DNA of 64,000 nt from Typha latifolia. Taxonomy: Eukaryota > Streptophyta > Magnoliopsida > Poales > Typhaceae. Positions 22,481-35,829 of this stretch are shown here, piece by piece; position 1 is the stretch's first letter, and each line of letters opens with the position of its first letter. The notes below the pieces were generated by a model. That model did not search any database and had not been told where the DNA came from. It saw nothing but the letters and a program-made list of their open reading frames with translations. The stretch spans positions 15,427,923 to 15,491,922 of the forward strand of contig CM034099.1 of the NCBI GenBank assembly GCA_019914945.1, written 5' to 3'. A program made the position numbers and the translations under genes.

Positions 22481-25029
22481 GGTTGTGGAGGATATAGTTA
22501 TATTCTAGATGCTGCTTGTCTCCAAATTACACGTTAGTGAAGCTTATTAACGAATAAGCTCCTTTGAATCGTACTTATTCTGAGCCCCCTCAGATATCAA
22601 ATAAGAAGTCAATTTATAATTAATAAAATGTTTGAGGTCTTTTTATAACTTCTTATGTCCTTTTTTTTCTTTTCTTTTAAACTTCTTATGTCCTATCAAT
22701 GACTAGAATATTTTGCACGGTACAAATGTGTTTGTTTAGTTGATAAAAAAAAAAGTTGGATGGAATAAAGTGGTGAAACTTTACAGCAAATTAACTTCTA
22801 GGAAGTAATCATAATTTCTTAGTATTAATAAAAAATTATTTAGTAAAAGTAAGTAATTGTACTAATTAATAAGAAGGGAAGTTATATTTTATCCTTTTTA
22901 GTTAGGTCTAAATTCATTTTATCCTTTTCTAACGTATTTAAAATACTATCGATAAATTTTTAAATATTAAAAATATATATTTATTTTATATATTTGTTAT
23001 ATCCTTGTTAACTAAAATTCAGTCTATATTATTTTAGTACGTTGATGAGGATCTTCAAATTCAGTATATAGTTTTATGATAGAAAAAAATTATTATTATT
23101 ATACTTTAACTTAAACTATAAAGAATAAAGTAATATAAATAAAACTATAAGGAGTGAAAGAAAAGTTTAGGCGCAACCACATGAGATAAAATATAATTTT
23201 TTCTTAATAATTATATGCGATAAAAAAAATATCACCCCTTTTAAAAAATTGTGGAAGGAACTAAATATCATAAAGTGTGGAATTTTTATTTCTTATTTCT
23301 CATCAATCAAATATACACAAAATATTGGTGTAAATGCTACATTTTATATTTAAGAATAATAATATTTTTTTTCCTTTTTTAAAAAAGATAAAATATATTA
23401 AAATTTAGGTACCACAGTTACAAAACTCTCAATTAAAATTGAAGCAAAAACCACCAACCCATGTACATACCCAATGGTCCTACCACAATAAGCAAGTTAG
23501 TTGGTAGCTTGATTGGCTTCCCTAAACCTCCATTCTCTTGTGGATAAGATTTAATTTCTTTTGAAAGAAGACTCCTTATGGTATTATAGCAAATAAACCA
23601 CCACTTATCCTTCTACGGGTATAATAATTCCTATTCTCTCCCATCTCACTTCATACACCCAAATTAATCTAATTTAATCATAATAATAATAACTTACCAT
23701 TTTACCCCTTCATAGAATAGCACTAAATTACATTTCACTTTCTTTTTACAATTAATTCTCTATTTTTCTCGCTTTTTATCTTTCTCACTTTTCTTCAAAT
23801 CTAGCTATTAGTGACATGTCCAATAGCATCGACAAACTAGTCACGAAGTAGAGTATTTATCAACACTCCGAAATTATTTCTATACACTACAAGATTTTTT
23901 TCTCTACAAAGTAGGATTTTTACTTGCACTACAAAGATATTTCTCTATAATGAGGTAATGTAGGGATATTATAGTAGTGTGAGATAGAATCTATATATCT
24001 TTGTATATAGTGCGGCGTATATTATATATATAATGTAGATCTTGCTATATGGTTTGTGTATATATCTTATTTTTTAGTTTTAAATTAGTTTTTGGATTGA
24101 TTGATCTTTTGTATGTTTTAAAACTTTTGTTAAAGTTTTTTATTTCTGCTTGAGATCATAATTTGTTGTCTAAATAATAAAAAAATAATATGAGAAAATA
24201 AAAAACTAATATTGTTATTAAATTAAAACGACTCTTATGACATAAAGACGTCTTATTATAAAGTTATTGTTGGAGTTATAATCACTTGTGTTAATATTTA
24301 ATATATTATCTCTAAGTGTCTCGTTTATTCTTAGCTATTCTTTTTCACATTACATGCATATTCATTATAGTTATTATGATTCAATCTTTGCTCGAGCATT
24401 ATCTTATGGTATATATTTTTAACTATTTTACTCATTAAATTGATATTCATTATTTAACCTTTTGACTAAGTTTCACCCTCCTAATATATTTTCTTATTAA
24501 AATATTAATTAAAAGGACTACCACTTGACTAGACTAGTGTGAAAGTATGCAGTTTGACACCGTCCAAATTTATATTATCCACGAGTCATTTATATTTCTA
24601 ATATGATGTGTTGCAAAAAAAATACTACCTAACTCGTGTGTGAAAGTCGTCGTTGCACCAAAATAGTTATTTGATATAAAAAATACAACTGGAGTAAAAA
24701 AGTGAAAAATATTTTTAAATTGAAAGGAAAGATTGTGAACTATGTTCGGCTTAAGTTTATTTTAATGCCTCATTTCGATGTTCGATGTCTTAGGATTATC
24801 TCATGTGTGCTTTACTATAGTGAATTATCAAGACACTATAATTAGATACTTCGTTTAACAATTTTAGGTGATCAAAGTTGATATAAATATTTGTGTATCT
24901 ATTTTCTCTTAGTTTTATAATAAATCTGACTTCTTTTATAAGTCAATTTGAATTTTATGATTGCATCAACCAAAATTAATTAAATATAATATGTGAATTC
25001 AAATGTTAAATTTTATATAAAATATATAT
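22481..25029. other. AT-rich spacer, no gene seen
   Basis: Very AT-rich with homopolymer runs; no ORF of note, no terminal repeats recognised. Confidence 0.55.
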
Positions 25030-25329
25030 CCAAGGGCATAGGAATGATCACTCTATCGTTTGAACTATCTATTTTGCCGTTCGAGTACGACTTGGTTGTC
25101 ATTCAAATTTATAGTGACATATAAAAGGTCGTTCGAAGTTATAGAGGCAAATTTAAATCAGGGCATGCAAAACGCGTTAGAGTGGGATCGTAAATCTTCA
25201 TAAAATATGTCACTTTATGAAATTATTTTAGAGATCTTTTTGCCTTATCTCTAAAAGAATATGTGGAGAATATTTGAAAAAAATATTATACCATATCTCA
25301 GCCATCTATCCTCATGTTGATGTCATCTT

Positions 25330-25720
25330 TTGAAGTCCATTGGAGATCACTTCTCGGCTTTTAATGTAACGAATCGTTCTCATCTCAATGAATCTATATC
25401 AGATATAGAAAAACTACATCTTAAGAGTTAATGAGACGGAATGATCAACTCAAGGGTCATTGAAGTTTGAAAATCTATCACGAAAAACAGTATATCACGA
25501 GGTCTAGCAAGCAAAGTTGGTACAGATTGAGTTGTGAAGACCAGTGGGTGATTTATAAGCTTTTTATTAATTGCTACAAGTTTTAGTAATTGGTTTCAAT
25601 CCGAGTTTAAATCTATGATTTTTAAGCCAGTTTTGAGTTTTTCTACGTAGAAGTTTTGTGTTTGCGATTGTCTTTTTCACGCTTTAATTTTCTACATATT
25701 ACTATAGATAGTGTGTGATA
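25330..25720 (+). mobile_element. Degraded LTR fragment (same family as the LTR near 40.4 kb)
   Basis: Runs parallel to about 40410-40740 with moderate identity. Shared landmarks, in order: 'tcaa-ctcaagggtcattga/tcaatctcgagggctactga', 'tctagcaagcaaag/tctagcgagtaaga', 'caatccgagtttaaatctatg/tgatccgagtttggatctatg', 'gagtttttctacgt/gggtttttccacgt', and 'tgcgattgtctttttc'. The 'ggtttttccacgt' word is typical of the 3' part of plant copia LTRs. Boundaries are not visible; the 5' part may begin near 25030. Confidence 0.5.
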
Positions 25721-25849
25721 GATCTCATCTCATGAGACATTTATTATATTTTTTAATTTGTACAATAACATACCTAAGGATTCACATTTTTTTAATAACG
25801 TTGTACCTTAGGCTTCTACCAATTCTCCAACTCAAGTCTATCTTATTCC

Positions 25850-26360
25850 AATTATACCATCATTCCACGTGGGGATCTTCTTTGTTAGGTGGATGCTACT
25901 TGGCCTTGGTCTTATAATGGGAAAGAGTATTCTCATCTACTAGTATCCAAGTTCCTTCTATTCGGCTAAATCCATTTGTTGAATTTTATACAAATGCTCT
26001 CGAAGGGAAGGGAAGGATAGAGCATTACTCCTTGGTATCCAAGAACTCATTTCTCGATGCTTTTCATCCCAGATTTGGATTTTTAGCGATTCTCAAAGAG
26101 TAGTCAATGAGGCCAACCACATTGAGGACATCTCTTCGTGTTCATCTATCCCTGGGTTAATGAATGTAAGATTCTTATGAAAATATCACCCCCTTTATTA
26201 AGATTTTCTTCACTACCAGGCTTAACGATTGTTTTGCTCACAATTTGATCAGCTACACTATTCTATACCATGCATGCATAGTTTGGAACACTTTTCTTAT
26301 GAACCTTATTTGTACCCACCGAAGTTGAAGTACATCATCTATAGAGTTTTTCTAAAAGAA
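25850..26360 (+). pseudogene. Degraded LINE RNase H-like fragment
   Basis: In one frame near 26000-26160 the plus strand reads LLGIQELISRCFSSQIWIF and SDSQRVVNEANHIEDIS. This resembles the 'SDSQxVVxxxN' core of the RNase H domain at the 3' end of plant LINEs. Frameshifts and stops interrupt it on both sides. An A-rich stretch (aaaagaaaaaataa) near 26353 could be a decayed poly(A) end. Confidence 0.45.
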
Positions 26361-29300
26361 AAAATAATATAAATATGGCCATGTTTGCTTTAAGTTTAGA
26401 AACCTCTCCTGAACTAGTTTAGAGATCCTTAAACTGGTTCAATAACCAAACATCTTTTTTTTTTTTTAATCTTTTTAATATCTAATCAAGTTACTTTTTA
26501 AAAATCAAGACTAAAAAATAAGACTAACTAATCGAGTTCGGAGCTTAGTCTCAAAGCAAACAAGGTACAAATCTAACCTTTTCCACCCAATATTATGTCT
26601 GTTAAACATGTATGATAGCATCTTTCATTCAAATTAAGCATGTTCATTACTTCTTATATTACATTAAATCTAAATCTATATGAAAGCTTGTCTAAAGATA
26701 TTGGTTTCTTAGCTTTTAGTGGACAAAGGGAGATTCCTTCATACAACATTATTTTCTATAAGCTTGACTAATGTGTTATATCCTTTTGGGAGGATTTGCA
26801 AAGGTCAAAAGGGAATTTGTGTTTAATTTCAATAGATATTGACCAAAATCTTCAAAGTGGCCTGGGACATGATTTTTTTGAAAACTTTGCTGACAAATCT
26901 GTCACAAAAGCATGTCATATATGAATAAATAAATCTGTCACAAAAACATCTTTCTTACTTCCCTTATAATGTGGTTGAGAGAATTAAAAAAAAACTAAAA
27001 CAAATATATTTTCTCAACCCAAAGGTGCCACATTTTTTCATTTCAGCTCAAATAAAATTATAGATTTGACACAATATAATAAAAAGGAAGCAGAGATGAG
27101 AGAGTCCTCTCACCTATCCTATTATTACACAACTACTAACATATACTGCAAAGATATAGAAAATAGTATCTAAAATAGGGGGAAAATAAATAAAAAAATC
27201 CACCAAACTATTCTTCTAGTAGGTTCTTCCCTTTTTGGCTGTCATGTGTAACTAAATATCTCATCATGGAGAAGGCCCTTTTTAATGAAGGATTGCATTA
27301 ATCAAAATGGGGTCATGTGGACCATCTAGGATCCAAAGGATCTTAAGATGTTTATTGACCCATTAGAAGAGAGTATGGGTGTCACATTCAATCCAAAGAG
27401 CTTGGATTATGAAAGCCACGTTGGTTTACTTGTGGAATAAGATTTATTTTAATATAAATTTTTTTTTAGAATAGTAATATATATTGTCCTATTTTTTTTG
27501 TTTGGTTTGTTTAAAGTCTGTCATATTAAATCTAATTATCACATATTATATTAATATACTTATATCTGATATAAATTAATTTATTAAAAAGAAATAAAAG
27601 GAAGTATAGGAGTCAAAAGAGAGAGTAGGATAGAGAAATGGGAGATGGGACAGAGGTAGGGCCGGCGTAAAAGTGAGGTGTCACATCGATGGCGGCAATG
27701 GTGAGATAAAAAGAAAAGAAAAAGTATTCATTCTATCAAAGTTTTGGACCACATTATGTTTCGATCCAGAATTTGTACTGATAATAATTCTATCTTGATT
27801 AGGATTCTCTTGTACGAACTACACCATCACCTCTTTATCTTCTTTTTTACTCATCGAACTTATAAAAGGTTTCCAACCATTGATTCTGAAAACTTAAATA
27901 GGATTTGTAATTTTTTTGACTTAATATTTATAGATTATTTTTAACATAGTTTGATTCGCTTCACCGTGTGAACATTTTGAAGGTCTACATCTGGTGCCTT
28001 GGGCATCTGCTGCTATCATTGATGACTGCATGTATTTTTATCTGCTTTTTTTTTTTTCTTCATATTTTCATACTATATCTATCCTGATGGCACTCAGCTA
28101 GCTGACTGGCTCGCAAATTACGATAGAAATATAGCTTTCAATTGTATCTTAGTGGGAGGAATCTTTCCCACCCCCTCTCGTATCTCTTTTGGCTAATGTC
28201 AGCGGTGGGTGTACAAGAAGAAGCTGAATAATACATTTCTTTTTTATTAAAAAAAAATTAACATAGTTATTAAAGTTAATAAATACCCTCGTGTAACATA
28301 TTTATCACTTAAAACAAATAAGATTTTAATTTCTTGTATTATGTTATTCAAGGGCAAAATTGTTTTTCTAAATCTAAATTGAGTTTTAATTGTGGTCAAT
28401 AAATTTAGCTACCGTAATGATATTTTTGAAAGGGCTCTGCTAGGTTTAGTGGTAATTATGATATTTTAAAGAATATAATAGCAAGATGAGCATGCGGAAA
28501 GAGAACCTCTATCCCCCGTAGAGTCAGGAGGCTGAGGGATAAGAAGAAGAGAGAAGCTGCTTTTAATCTTTCATTTAGCATCAAGTTTTTGTTTACAAAT
28601 ATCTATCATTATACCAAAGCATGTCCTTTTAATAAGAACACAAATAATTTTTATCACAACTGTTTACATCATAGACGTAAAGATCCGAGAAAAAACTTTT
28701 GCTAAGTATAGTAAATTAGGTAGTAGGAAGGATTTTATAAGAACTCTGAGCTTTTAGCTAAATTAGTTCTATTTTAAAATTTATTTATTAAAATAGACGA
28801 TATATGAACTTAGATATCTAAAAAAAAGTATATTTTACTATAATCCTAACTAAAATATTTAACTGTTAAATATTTTTCTAAGTAAAGATATTCCAAAACT
28901 AAGGGATATGAAACATTATCTAGAGCGTTTAAATAAAAATGCTTATAAGAAATAATACGTTTAACAATTAAGCATTTTATTCCTATTTTAATATTTAAAT
29001 TTACGTGTTATCATCTATTTTAATAAATAAATTAAAAAAAAACAAGTATATTTCCGTCTACAATTCCAAAAAAACTTTTGTCCAAAAGATAGTACAAGAA
29101 AAGAATATTTGATCTTCTCAAGAATGTACCACGAGAATAATTCTTCTTAATTGATCGTGTGAGTGATGGGACTAATTGATATTTTAGGAAAGGACAAATT
29201 AATTATCGTATCCATAATTGAGAGAACGCAACATGTCTCTCTCTCTCTCTCTCTTGATGATTACTATAAGCCAAACAATTATCTACACGCAAGGTTGTGT

Positions 29301-29917
29301 ATAATTGAGTTTTTAAAGACTCCGTGAGATCCTTTACTTTGGCTCCATATATTACCACTATTTTAAACGTGAGTTGCTTAATGTAACCCTAATTCTCTCA
29401 TCATATCTTTGGAATGATGTTAAACGGTGGAGGTCCTGAACTAAAACTTTATATCATGCCTATCACCAGGATCTATATCCGCAGGATGAAATTTGAATGA
29501 TCAAGATGTGCTATACTCTCATCGATCGGAAGGCGATGAATTCGGATCTACCATCGGATTGCCGGTTAGGGCTACCGTGATCATGTCTATTAGCCAATAT
29601 TGCACACTAGTTAAGGGCCGAAATACGAATACGAATACTAAGATAGATTAAAAAAAAAATCATGATATTGAGCCTCACTGATTTAGCAGGTAACTTTTTT
29701 TTTCAGTATCATAGGTTGCATCTAGAGAGAGAAGAGAATAAGAAGATCCAATTTTTAACTACTTTATTAGACCAAAAATCTAAGAAGCACTGGGGGCTCT
29801 TCAGTAGATTACCCCTTCTTAACCTCATACAACACAAGATGATAAAGCAAGAGAGAGGTTCAGAAAGGAGCAAGAGTTAAGCAACATTTGAATCAGCTAT
29901 ACATAGATAGAACTGAC
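26361..29917. other. AT-rich spacer, no gene seen
   Basis: Intergenic DNA between LINE debris and the 3' end of the XYL1 gene. Only weak ORFs. A (TC)n run lies at 29234-29253. The last bases before 29918 are the likely 3'UTR of the minus-strand gene. Confidence 0.55.
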
Positions 29918-32900
29918 TCATCCCTTGATGTCCATCTTCCATGACATGGAGAAGCTCTTCCCCAGAGGCAATTCTAATCCTCCAACCTCAACCATCGTAC
30001 TCTTCCTCTTGTTACCACCCTCGAGCTTCTCTACATGTCCTTGAGAAGTCTCACTGAAATAAGCACTAGAAGTATCACCTAAGGGCTTCCCATCCACCAC
30101 AATCTCCAGGCCTTGCCCACTTCCTTGCAGTCCTAACACACTCACCTTCTCAATTAGCAATCCTTTTTCCATACTGAAGCTCCCCTTTTCCACGTCAGAC
30201 CACACTGTCACAGTCTTCCCATGAACACTGGCGTAGAACTCAATAAATGATGCCTCCCCTTCGATAAGCGCCATCTCAGGCCGCTCATCATCATCCACAA
30301 ACACCTTGCCATTTGCATCGGCATCAGTGGCTCCATAAGGAAAGGTAACAACAAGTGTGAATGGTGTGGTCCTGGCCTCACTGGAAATCATACCGCCCCG
30401 CTGCAATGGAAGTATGCTATTCTGGTAGACATGCACATTTATCTCGTTAAGAGGCGCATCGAGTGTGACATAGTGCTCATCCTTTGAAACTACAGCACTC
30501 GTCATGTCAAACAAATTGTACCATGTCCCTGGGGGGAATATTGCCTTCACCGATGTTGCACCCTGCGTAAGGACTGGTGAAACCATGACACTGCTCCCTA
30601 GCAAGAACTGAGTACTCAAGCCGTAGCTCGCAGTAAAGTTAGGGAATGAAAAGAAGACTGGCCTTGCAATTGGTGCACCAGTGATATGAGCTTCATAGTT
30701 CAAGGTGTAAAGATAAGGGAGTAGTTTGTAGCGAAGGCCTAAAGCATTTCTCGCAGACTTTGCAACTGAGTCCCAGACATAAAGTTCTTGCCTTGGTGAT
30801 GCAAAGTTTGCATGATCCCTTGAGAAGGGATAGAATGCACCAAGCTCAATCCATCGGTTGCATAGCTCTTCTGTTGGTGCTGGGTAGAATCCACATATGT
30901 CCGAGCCAACCATCGGCATGCCAAATATTCCAAAATTCAGCATTGTTGAGATTGAGTACCGGAGATTCTCCCATGTGCCCTTGTTATCACCAGTCCAATG
31001 TGCAGCATACGATCCTGATCCAACAAAAGTAGCACGAGAGAGGATGAACGGGCGTTTACCCTGGAGGCCTTGAAGGGCTTTATGTGTAGCAATGGCTTGG
31101 GAGAAGCCATAGAGACTGTGTGCATTGTATTCCAATACCCCATTGTAGTGTACTGCACTAGTGGCTATTGTTTTGAAGCCCAGTGGTGCTTTCTCACCTG
31201 ACGCATTGATCTTGTAAGGAGGCTCATCCCATCTAGTACTTGTTATGTTCTTGCAATCCAAGCAACACACCCAGGGTGTTGTAGAGGCAGGATCTGGGCA
31301 AGAGTGATTTGTTGGTAACTCACACTTCCCAGTGCAAAAATTTGATGCTTCATTCATATCAATCCACAGGCCATCGACGGGTACAAGTTCATGGAAGCGT
31401 GCAATCTCATCGCCCCACCATGATACTGTGTTTGGGTTCAGAAAGTCTGGGAAGTAGACAGGGCCTGGCCAGACTTGAGCTAGGTAAGGTTGACCTTCAT
31501 ATTTGATATAGACATTCTTTGACATTCCCCTTTGGTAGACACCATATGTAGAGTTTACAGCAATACCAGGATCAATGAGGACTATGTATCTCATGCCTTG
31601 TGAGTGAATTTTGTCAAGGAAGTCGAGGAGCTTGGGACGAGGATAGTTGATAGGGTCGAGTGTGAAATCCTTGGCGGCGTCCATGTGATCGTCGTCATTC
31701 CAGATCACATCAAGTGGAATCTGAGCCTTCTTGTAGCCCTCCACAACCCCTTCTACTACAGAGAGATTGTGGTATCCCCATCTGCATTGATGGAACCCTG
31801 AAGAGCAGAGTGGATTAGAGAACTTAAAATTGTCAGGAAGCTAAAGCCTACTATTACTGAAACTAATACTTATGTAAACTTCATGGTTCTAGTTCTTTTA
31901 CACAAGATATGGTGAAACTTATAGTTTGAAGTTCAACATCTAAATGATGTTAAATTTTATATGATGCATTGAAAAATAAGATAAAGATTATTTATCAAAA
32001 GAAGTCCAAAACCAATCCGATGAGATTAGAACTGAAACAAACCAAAACTAACGGAAAAGTTTCATTTTTTAATCAAGCCAAATCCAAAACCGAACATGAA
32101 ACTTCGAACTATCAGACCAATTGATCAAAATACTCAATTTAAAGATCTACCATGTTGGTAAACATCATTTGTTATCTACCTAAGGAGCATTTTCATATCA
32201 CTAATGATCGAAGGCAATGTATAGTAATCCTCTTTTTAATCATAAAAATTCAAAAGTCTATCAGATGGAAACTAATCTCATTATTTACAAAAAAGAGAGG
32301 GAACTGAAAGGAGGATGGGGGAACAAATGTTCTTTGCACCAGTCATAGAAGAGCCTATGAGATTTATGTGAACAAAGACAGCTGGATTTTCAAGGACGGT
32401 GCAATGGGGAAGTTGTTTAAACTTTAATGAGCTACTCAAAAGATAGAATCAGCTGGTTTGAAATCAAGCCTGCCCTTGTAAACTGTAAAGATAATATCAT
32501 TCAATTAAATATTTACTGTTTCACAAAAGAAACCAACTACCATAACTTAAAAGTTGAAGGAAGTAACTACACAAAACAAAAACAAAAAAGAAAGCAAGAC
32601 AGCAAATATAACCTCCACAAACTTGGATAACAAATGAACAACGGCACAACATGGAACAAATCCATCAAAAACTAGACCAGGAAAGATGAACAGTTTATAG
32701 TCTTACGGCATTGACGTATTTATCATGATAAAGAGACATATTGAATGAATTATAGAGACAAATAGTTAATGACAACAAGAAAGATAAACGAGTGATGAGC
32801 CAATTTACCCAGAGCCCAATAGGGCATGGGAGCAGGGCGGCCTATGAGCAAAGTATACTGATCAATGACCGCCAAGGGCGTCGTCCCTGAGAAGAAATAG

Positions 32901-34205
32901 AAATCAAACACCCCTCCAATAACCTTATAGGTGAGAGAGCTTCCCTTATAGAAAACATCCATTCCATTGCTGTTAAGCAACAATACTCCATGAGCAGAGG
33001 CCTCTCCCCCCACATTCCTTAGGTCCATATACACAGGATGAGAACCATAGAGGTCAGTATTAAGGTTGATTGCCGATGCGTCGGTCGTATACAGCGTGTA
33101 AGGATCATTTGGCCGCAACCGGATGCCGCCTGGCTGCGTGTTCTCACCGAGGCCATATAGAGCGGCGGTGGAAGGCAACTGAGTAGAGATCTCAAGATAC
33201 TGATCCTTGAAGACCATAGTCCCATAGCTTGTATTGAAAAGAGTTTGCCCATTTGATTTCCTCTTCACTGCAAACCAAAATGGGTCTGCTGCGTAGCTGA
33301 AGACTAGTTCATCACCCGAGTACTCAGAAGCCGAGAAGGGAGTAGTTGTAGGTACCCCAAGAGTGCTTCCCAGCGGTGGCGGTTGCTCTCTTGGGAGCAA
33401 GTTGTAGGGGACTTCCCATCTTTCCTTTTGTGCATCAGTTATATGAACTCTTAATCTATCCCCACTTTCATGCCTACAATATCAATTTCACATAGTGATT
33501 AGGAAAGAACAACCAAAGAAGACATCAGGGTTTTGTGAGAGTTATTGATGCAAAGATTGTCAGCTGACCCAAGTAAATAATTACAATTTATTATTAAATA
33601 TATCAGATGAGATACATATGCATCTTGGGATCAACTCAATAACTCATAAAGAATGTCATTACTTGCCAAACCTAAAAGTTATAGGAAGCCCAACAGAAGC
33701 ACACTTGTGCCTTCTTAAATGCAGCAAAAATAAGAACGGAATAATCTTAAAAACTTATTAAATTTATAAATCGGTAAGTATTACAAGACCATTACACACA
33801 AGGGTTCTTTCCATGTACTTTTTCGTATTAGAAAAGAAGACCACCTTTAGACCATAAGTTAAAAAACAATCTAAGATGGTAAGAGAACAGAACTTTTGGG
33901 TTTTTATCCACAGCAAAAAGAAAAGGAAGAAGAATACTATAGTTAGCTTTCTTCCATTTTTACACTCCTTACTTGACAAAAAACCTCAGACGAGGGATAT
34001 CAGGGCCATATTTGGAGGTGCTCTGCTTCACTTGGAGGTAGCCTATTATCCCTCCTCCATTTGGGTTTTCTCCTATGGAGACCAAACGGTAGCCAAAGCC
34101 CACCTTTTGCGAAGGCAGTGCAGCACAGAGCTGGGTGGAAAAAATAGTGATGATGAAGAAGAAAATGAGGTGGTGGAGAAGAGTTGCCAAGGAAGAGGAT
34201 AACAT
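29918..34205 (-). CDS. XYL1: Alpha-xylosidase, GH31 (XYL1/AXY3-type)
   Basis: Three exons on the minus strand, 34205-33973, 33473-32809 and 31797-29918, join in frame to 925 residues, close to the plant enzyme's usual 915 or so. Residues about 1-29 form a signal peptide ([20 protein letters not shown]), so the enzyme should reach the cell wall. GFGYRLVSI at the mature start, [12 protein letters not shown] and [18 protein letters not shown] are GH31 N-terminal beta-sandwich signatures. The catalytic barrel starts at [10 protein letters not shown] (301-310). The nucleophile is Asp446 in [11 protein letters not shown] and the acid/base Asp570 in HWTGDN. The wording through the barrel ([30 protein letters not shown]) fits alpha-xylosidase better than general alpha-glucosidase. 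Such enzymes remove unsubstituted xylose from the non-reducing end of xyloglucan oligosaccharides during wall remodelling. Several NxT/NxS sites suggest glycosylation. Introns are 499 and 1,011 bases, both GT-AG. No break was found; the gene looks intact. Confidence 0.95.
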
Positions 34206-35130
34206 CCTCCTACCCTGTTTCTTCCCTGCTCTCTCTTTTCCTTTCTAAAGGTGAGAAATTGTAACTATAAGAGAGATAGATGGAGGGTAACAGCGAGCTA
34301 GCTTTAGCTTCTTTTGTAGTAGTGTATGTGTGGTCTTGCATAGTACGAATAGTGAGTGATGCATAGTAGTAAGATATAGCTTCCGAGTAACATGTGAAAC
34401 CTCTGCAATGTGAGGTGTCTTGTAGGGCCCACAACCACTATTGAGAGTAAAAGATAGCACGAAATTAGTACTAATTTATAAATTCAGAGAAGCTCAAGAT
34501 TATACCAAAAAAAAAAAAAAGTTAGCCTTAGGCATCATCAATATACATACAAGTTAATAAGTTAACTAGTCCAAACTTTATACATAAAGCATTCACGTGT
34601 GGTAGTAATTGAGCTTGAAATAAAATGGTAAAAGAGATATACTACTTTTTATGTTAGCTTATGCGAAATATTAGAGAATCTCGATGGAACTAGAAACTAA
34701 AAAATCATAACAAAGATAACTATTCTAATGGGAATGGGACACCCCCTCCTTAAGTTTTGGCTAATTTTTGGGCGTGGTGGGGACTATATCACGGAGGGGG
34801 AATGATTCCAAGTGCATGCGTTCTTAAATGTTAGGCAGGAAAAAAACTCACGAAGAGACTTAATCCTAAAGTAGGCATTATCTGGTTCTCAAACTCATCC
34901 CACTTTAGTTTTTTTCTAGTGTGATGACAGGAGCTCGACTTTGTCTATCCACAAAGATCGGATCTTGGCACTGCCGATAAGGTCAGAGATTTACACACTT
35001 ATCCACAAGAGCGAGCATCGGAGTAGTGTAGACAAATAGCCGTTGCGAGTGACGACGGGGTTAGGGGTGGGGAGGGAGAGGGAGAGGGGGAGGGGGAGAC
35101 GAGGAAGAGGCCAAGCTAATGCCATGGCGG
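34206..35130 (-). promoter_or_regulatory. Upstream region of XYL1
   Basis: Leader and promoter DNA of the minus-strand XYL1 gene are expected here. A TATAAAT-like word lies near 34478 (minus strand), but it is 270 bases from the start codon and the start site is unproven. An A-run lies at 34508-34520. Nothing else is recognisable. Confidence 0.3.
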
Positions 35131-35140
35131 ATTTGGACAG

Positions 35141-35166
35141 TGGTGGTGGTGGTGGTGGTGGTGGTG
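35141..35166 (+). repeat. (TGG)n microsatellite
   Basis: Eight to nine tandem TGG units, following a GA/GGGA-rich purine stretch at about 35065-35110. Confidence 0.95.
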
Positions 35167-35452
35167 TCTGTGCATGTGAACGTGGAGACAATGCGTGGGA
35201 TCTTTTGGCCCTGTGTATGTGAGCCAGGCTTTGTCCTCGTTATAGGGATACGTAAATCAACGTAGGGCCATTAAAGTCTTCAATCGTGGCCGTCCGTTGG
35301 CAGATAACGATGATAATGATATGGACCGGGGTGGGCCCAACCCAGAAAAAGCTCTCGTGATCGGATCTCTTCCTTTGTAGTCTGAACTCTGAAATGCTGG
35401 AATCACCTTCTTTATGATTATTGTTGCAAACTGAATAACTTGGTACGAAGTG

Positions 35453-35481
35453 TTTTTTTTTTTTTTTTTTTTTTTTTTTTT
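35453..35481 (+). repeat. T29 homopolymer
   Basis: Uninterrupted run of 29 T. On the minus strand it is a poly(A) run and could be the tail of an oppositely oriented retroposon, but no body upstream of it was recognised. Confidence 0.9.
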
Positions 35482-35829
35482 GGGACAATTCAAACCCTAA
35501 TAAGTTGAGATTGTTGACTTATGAATACTCTAAAAAGTTAAAATTGTTATATAGCATACTCTTTCATATGCTGACTCTAATATGAGACACAAATATGATG
35601 TTTAACATACTGTTTCATTTATGTTATATATTATAGCACTCTATTTCACTTTTGAGTTTAAGATATCTGATAACTTCTGTAATAAATTCTGATTAGATAG
35701 AGTTTTATATTTTTAATGGATAATTCCACCTAGATTGTTTAAATTATTGCTCATTTACATATAGATTTTTCTCAATTATTTTCATGATATGTTCACTTAT
35801 CGAGCACTAGCCTACAGACACATCTTGCT

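Noticed and set aside
30739..31801. ORFs on both strands within the XYL1 third exon
   Set aside because: Shadows; the GH31 frame is continuous over 1,880 bases.
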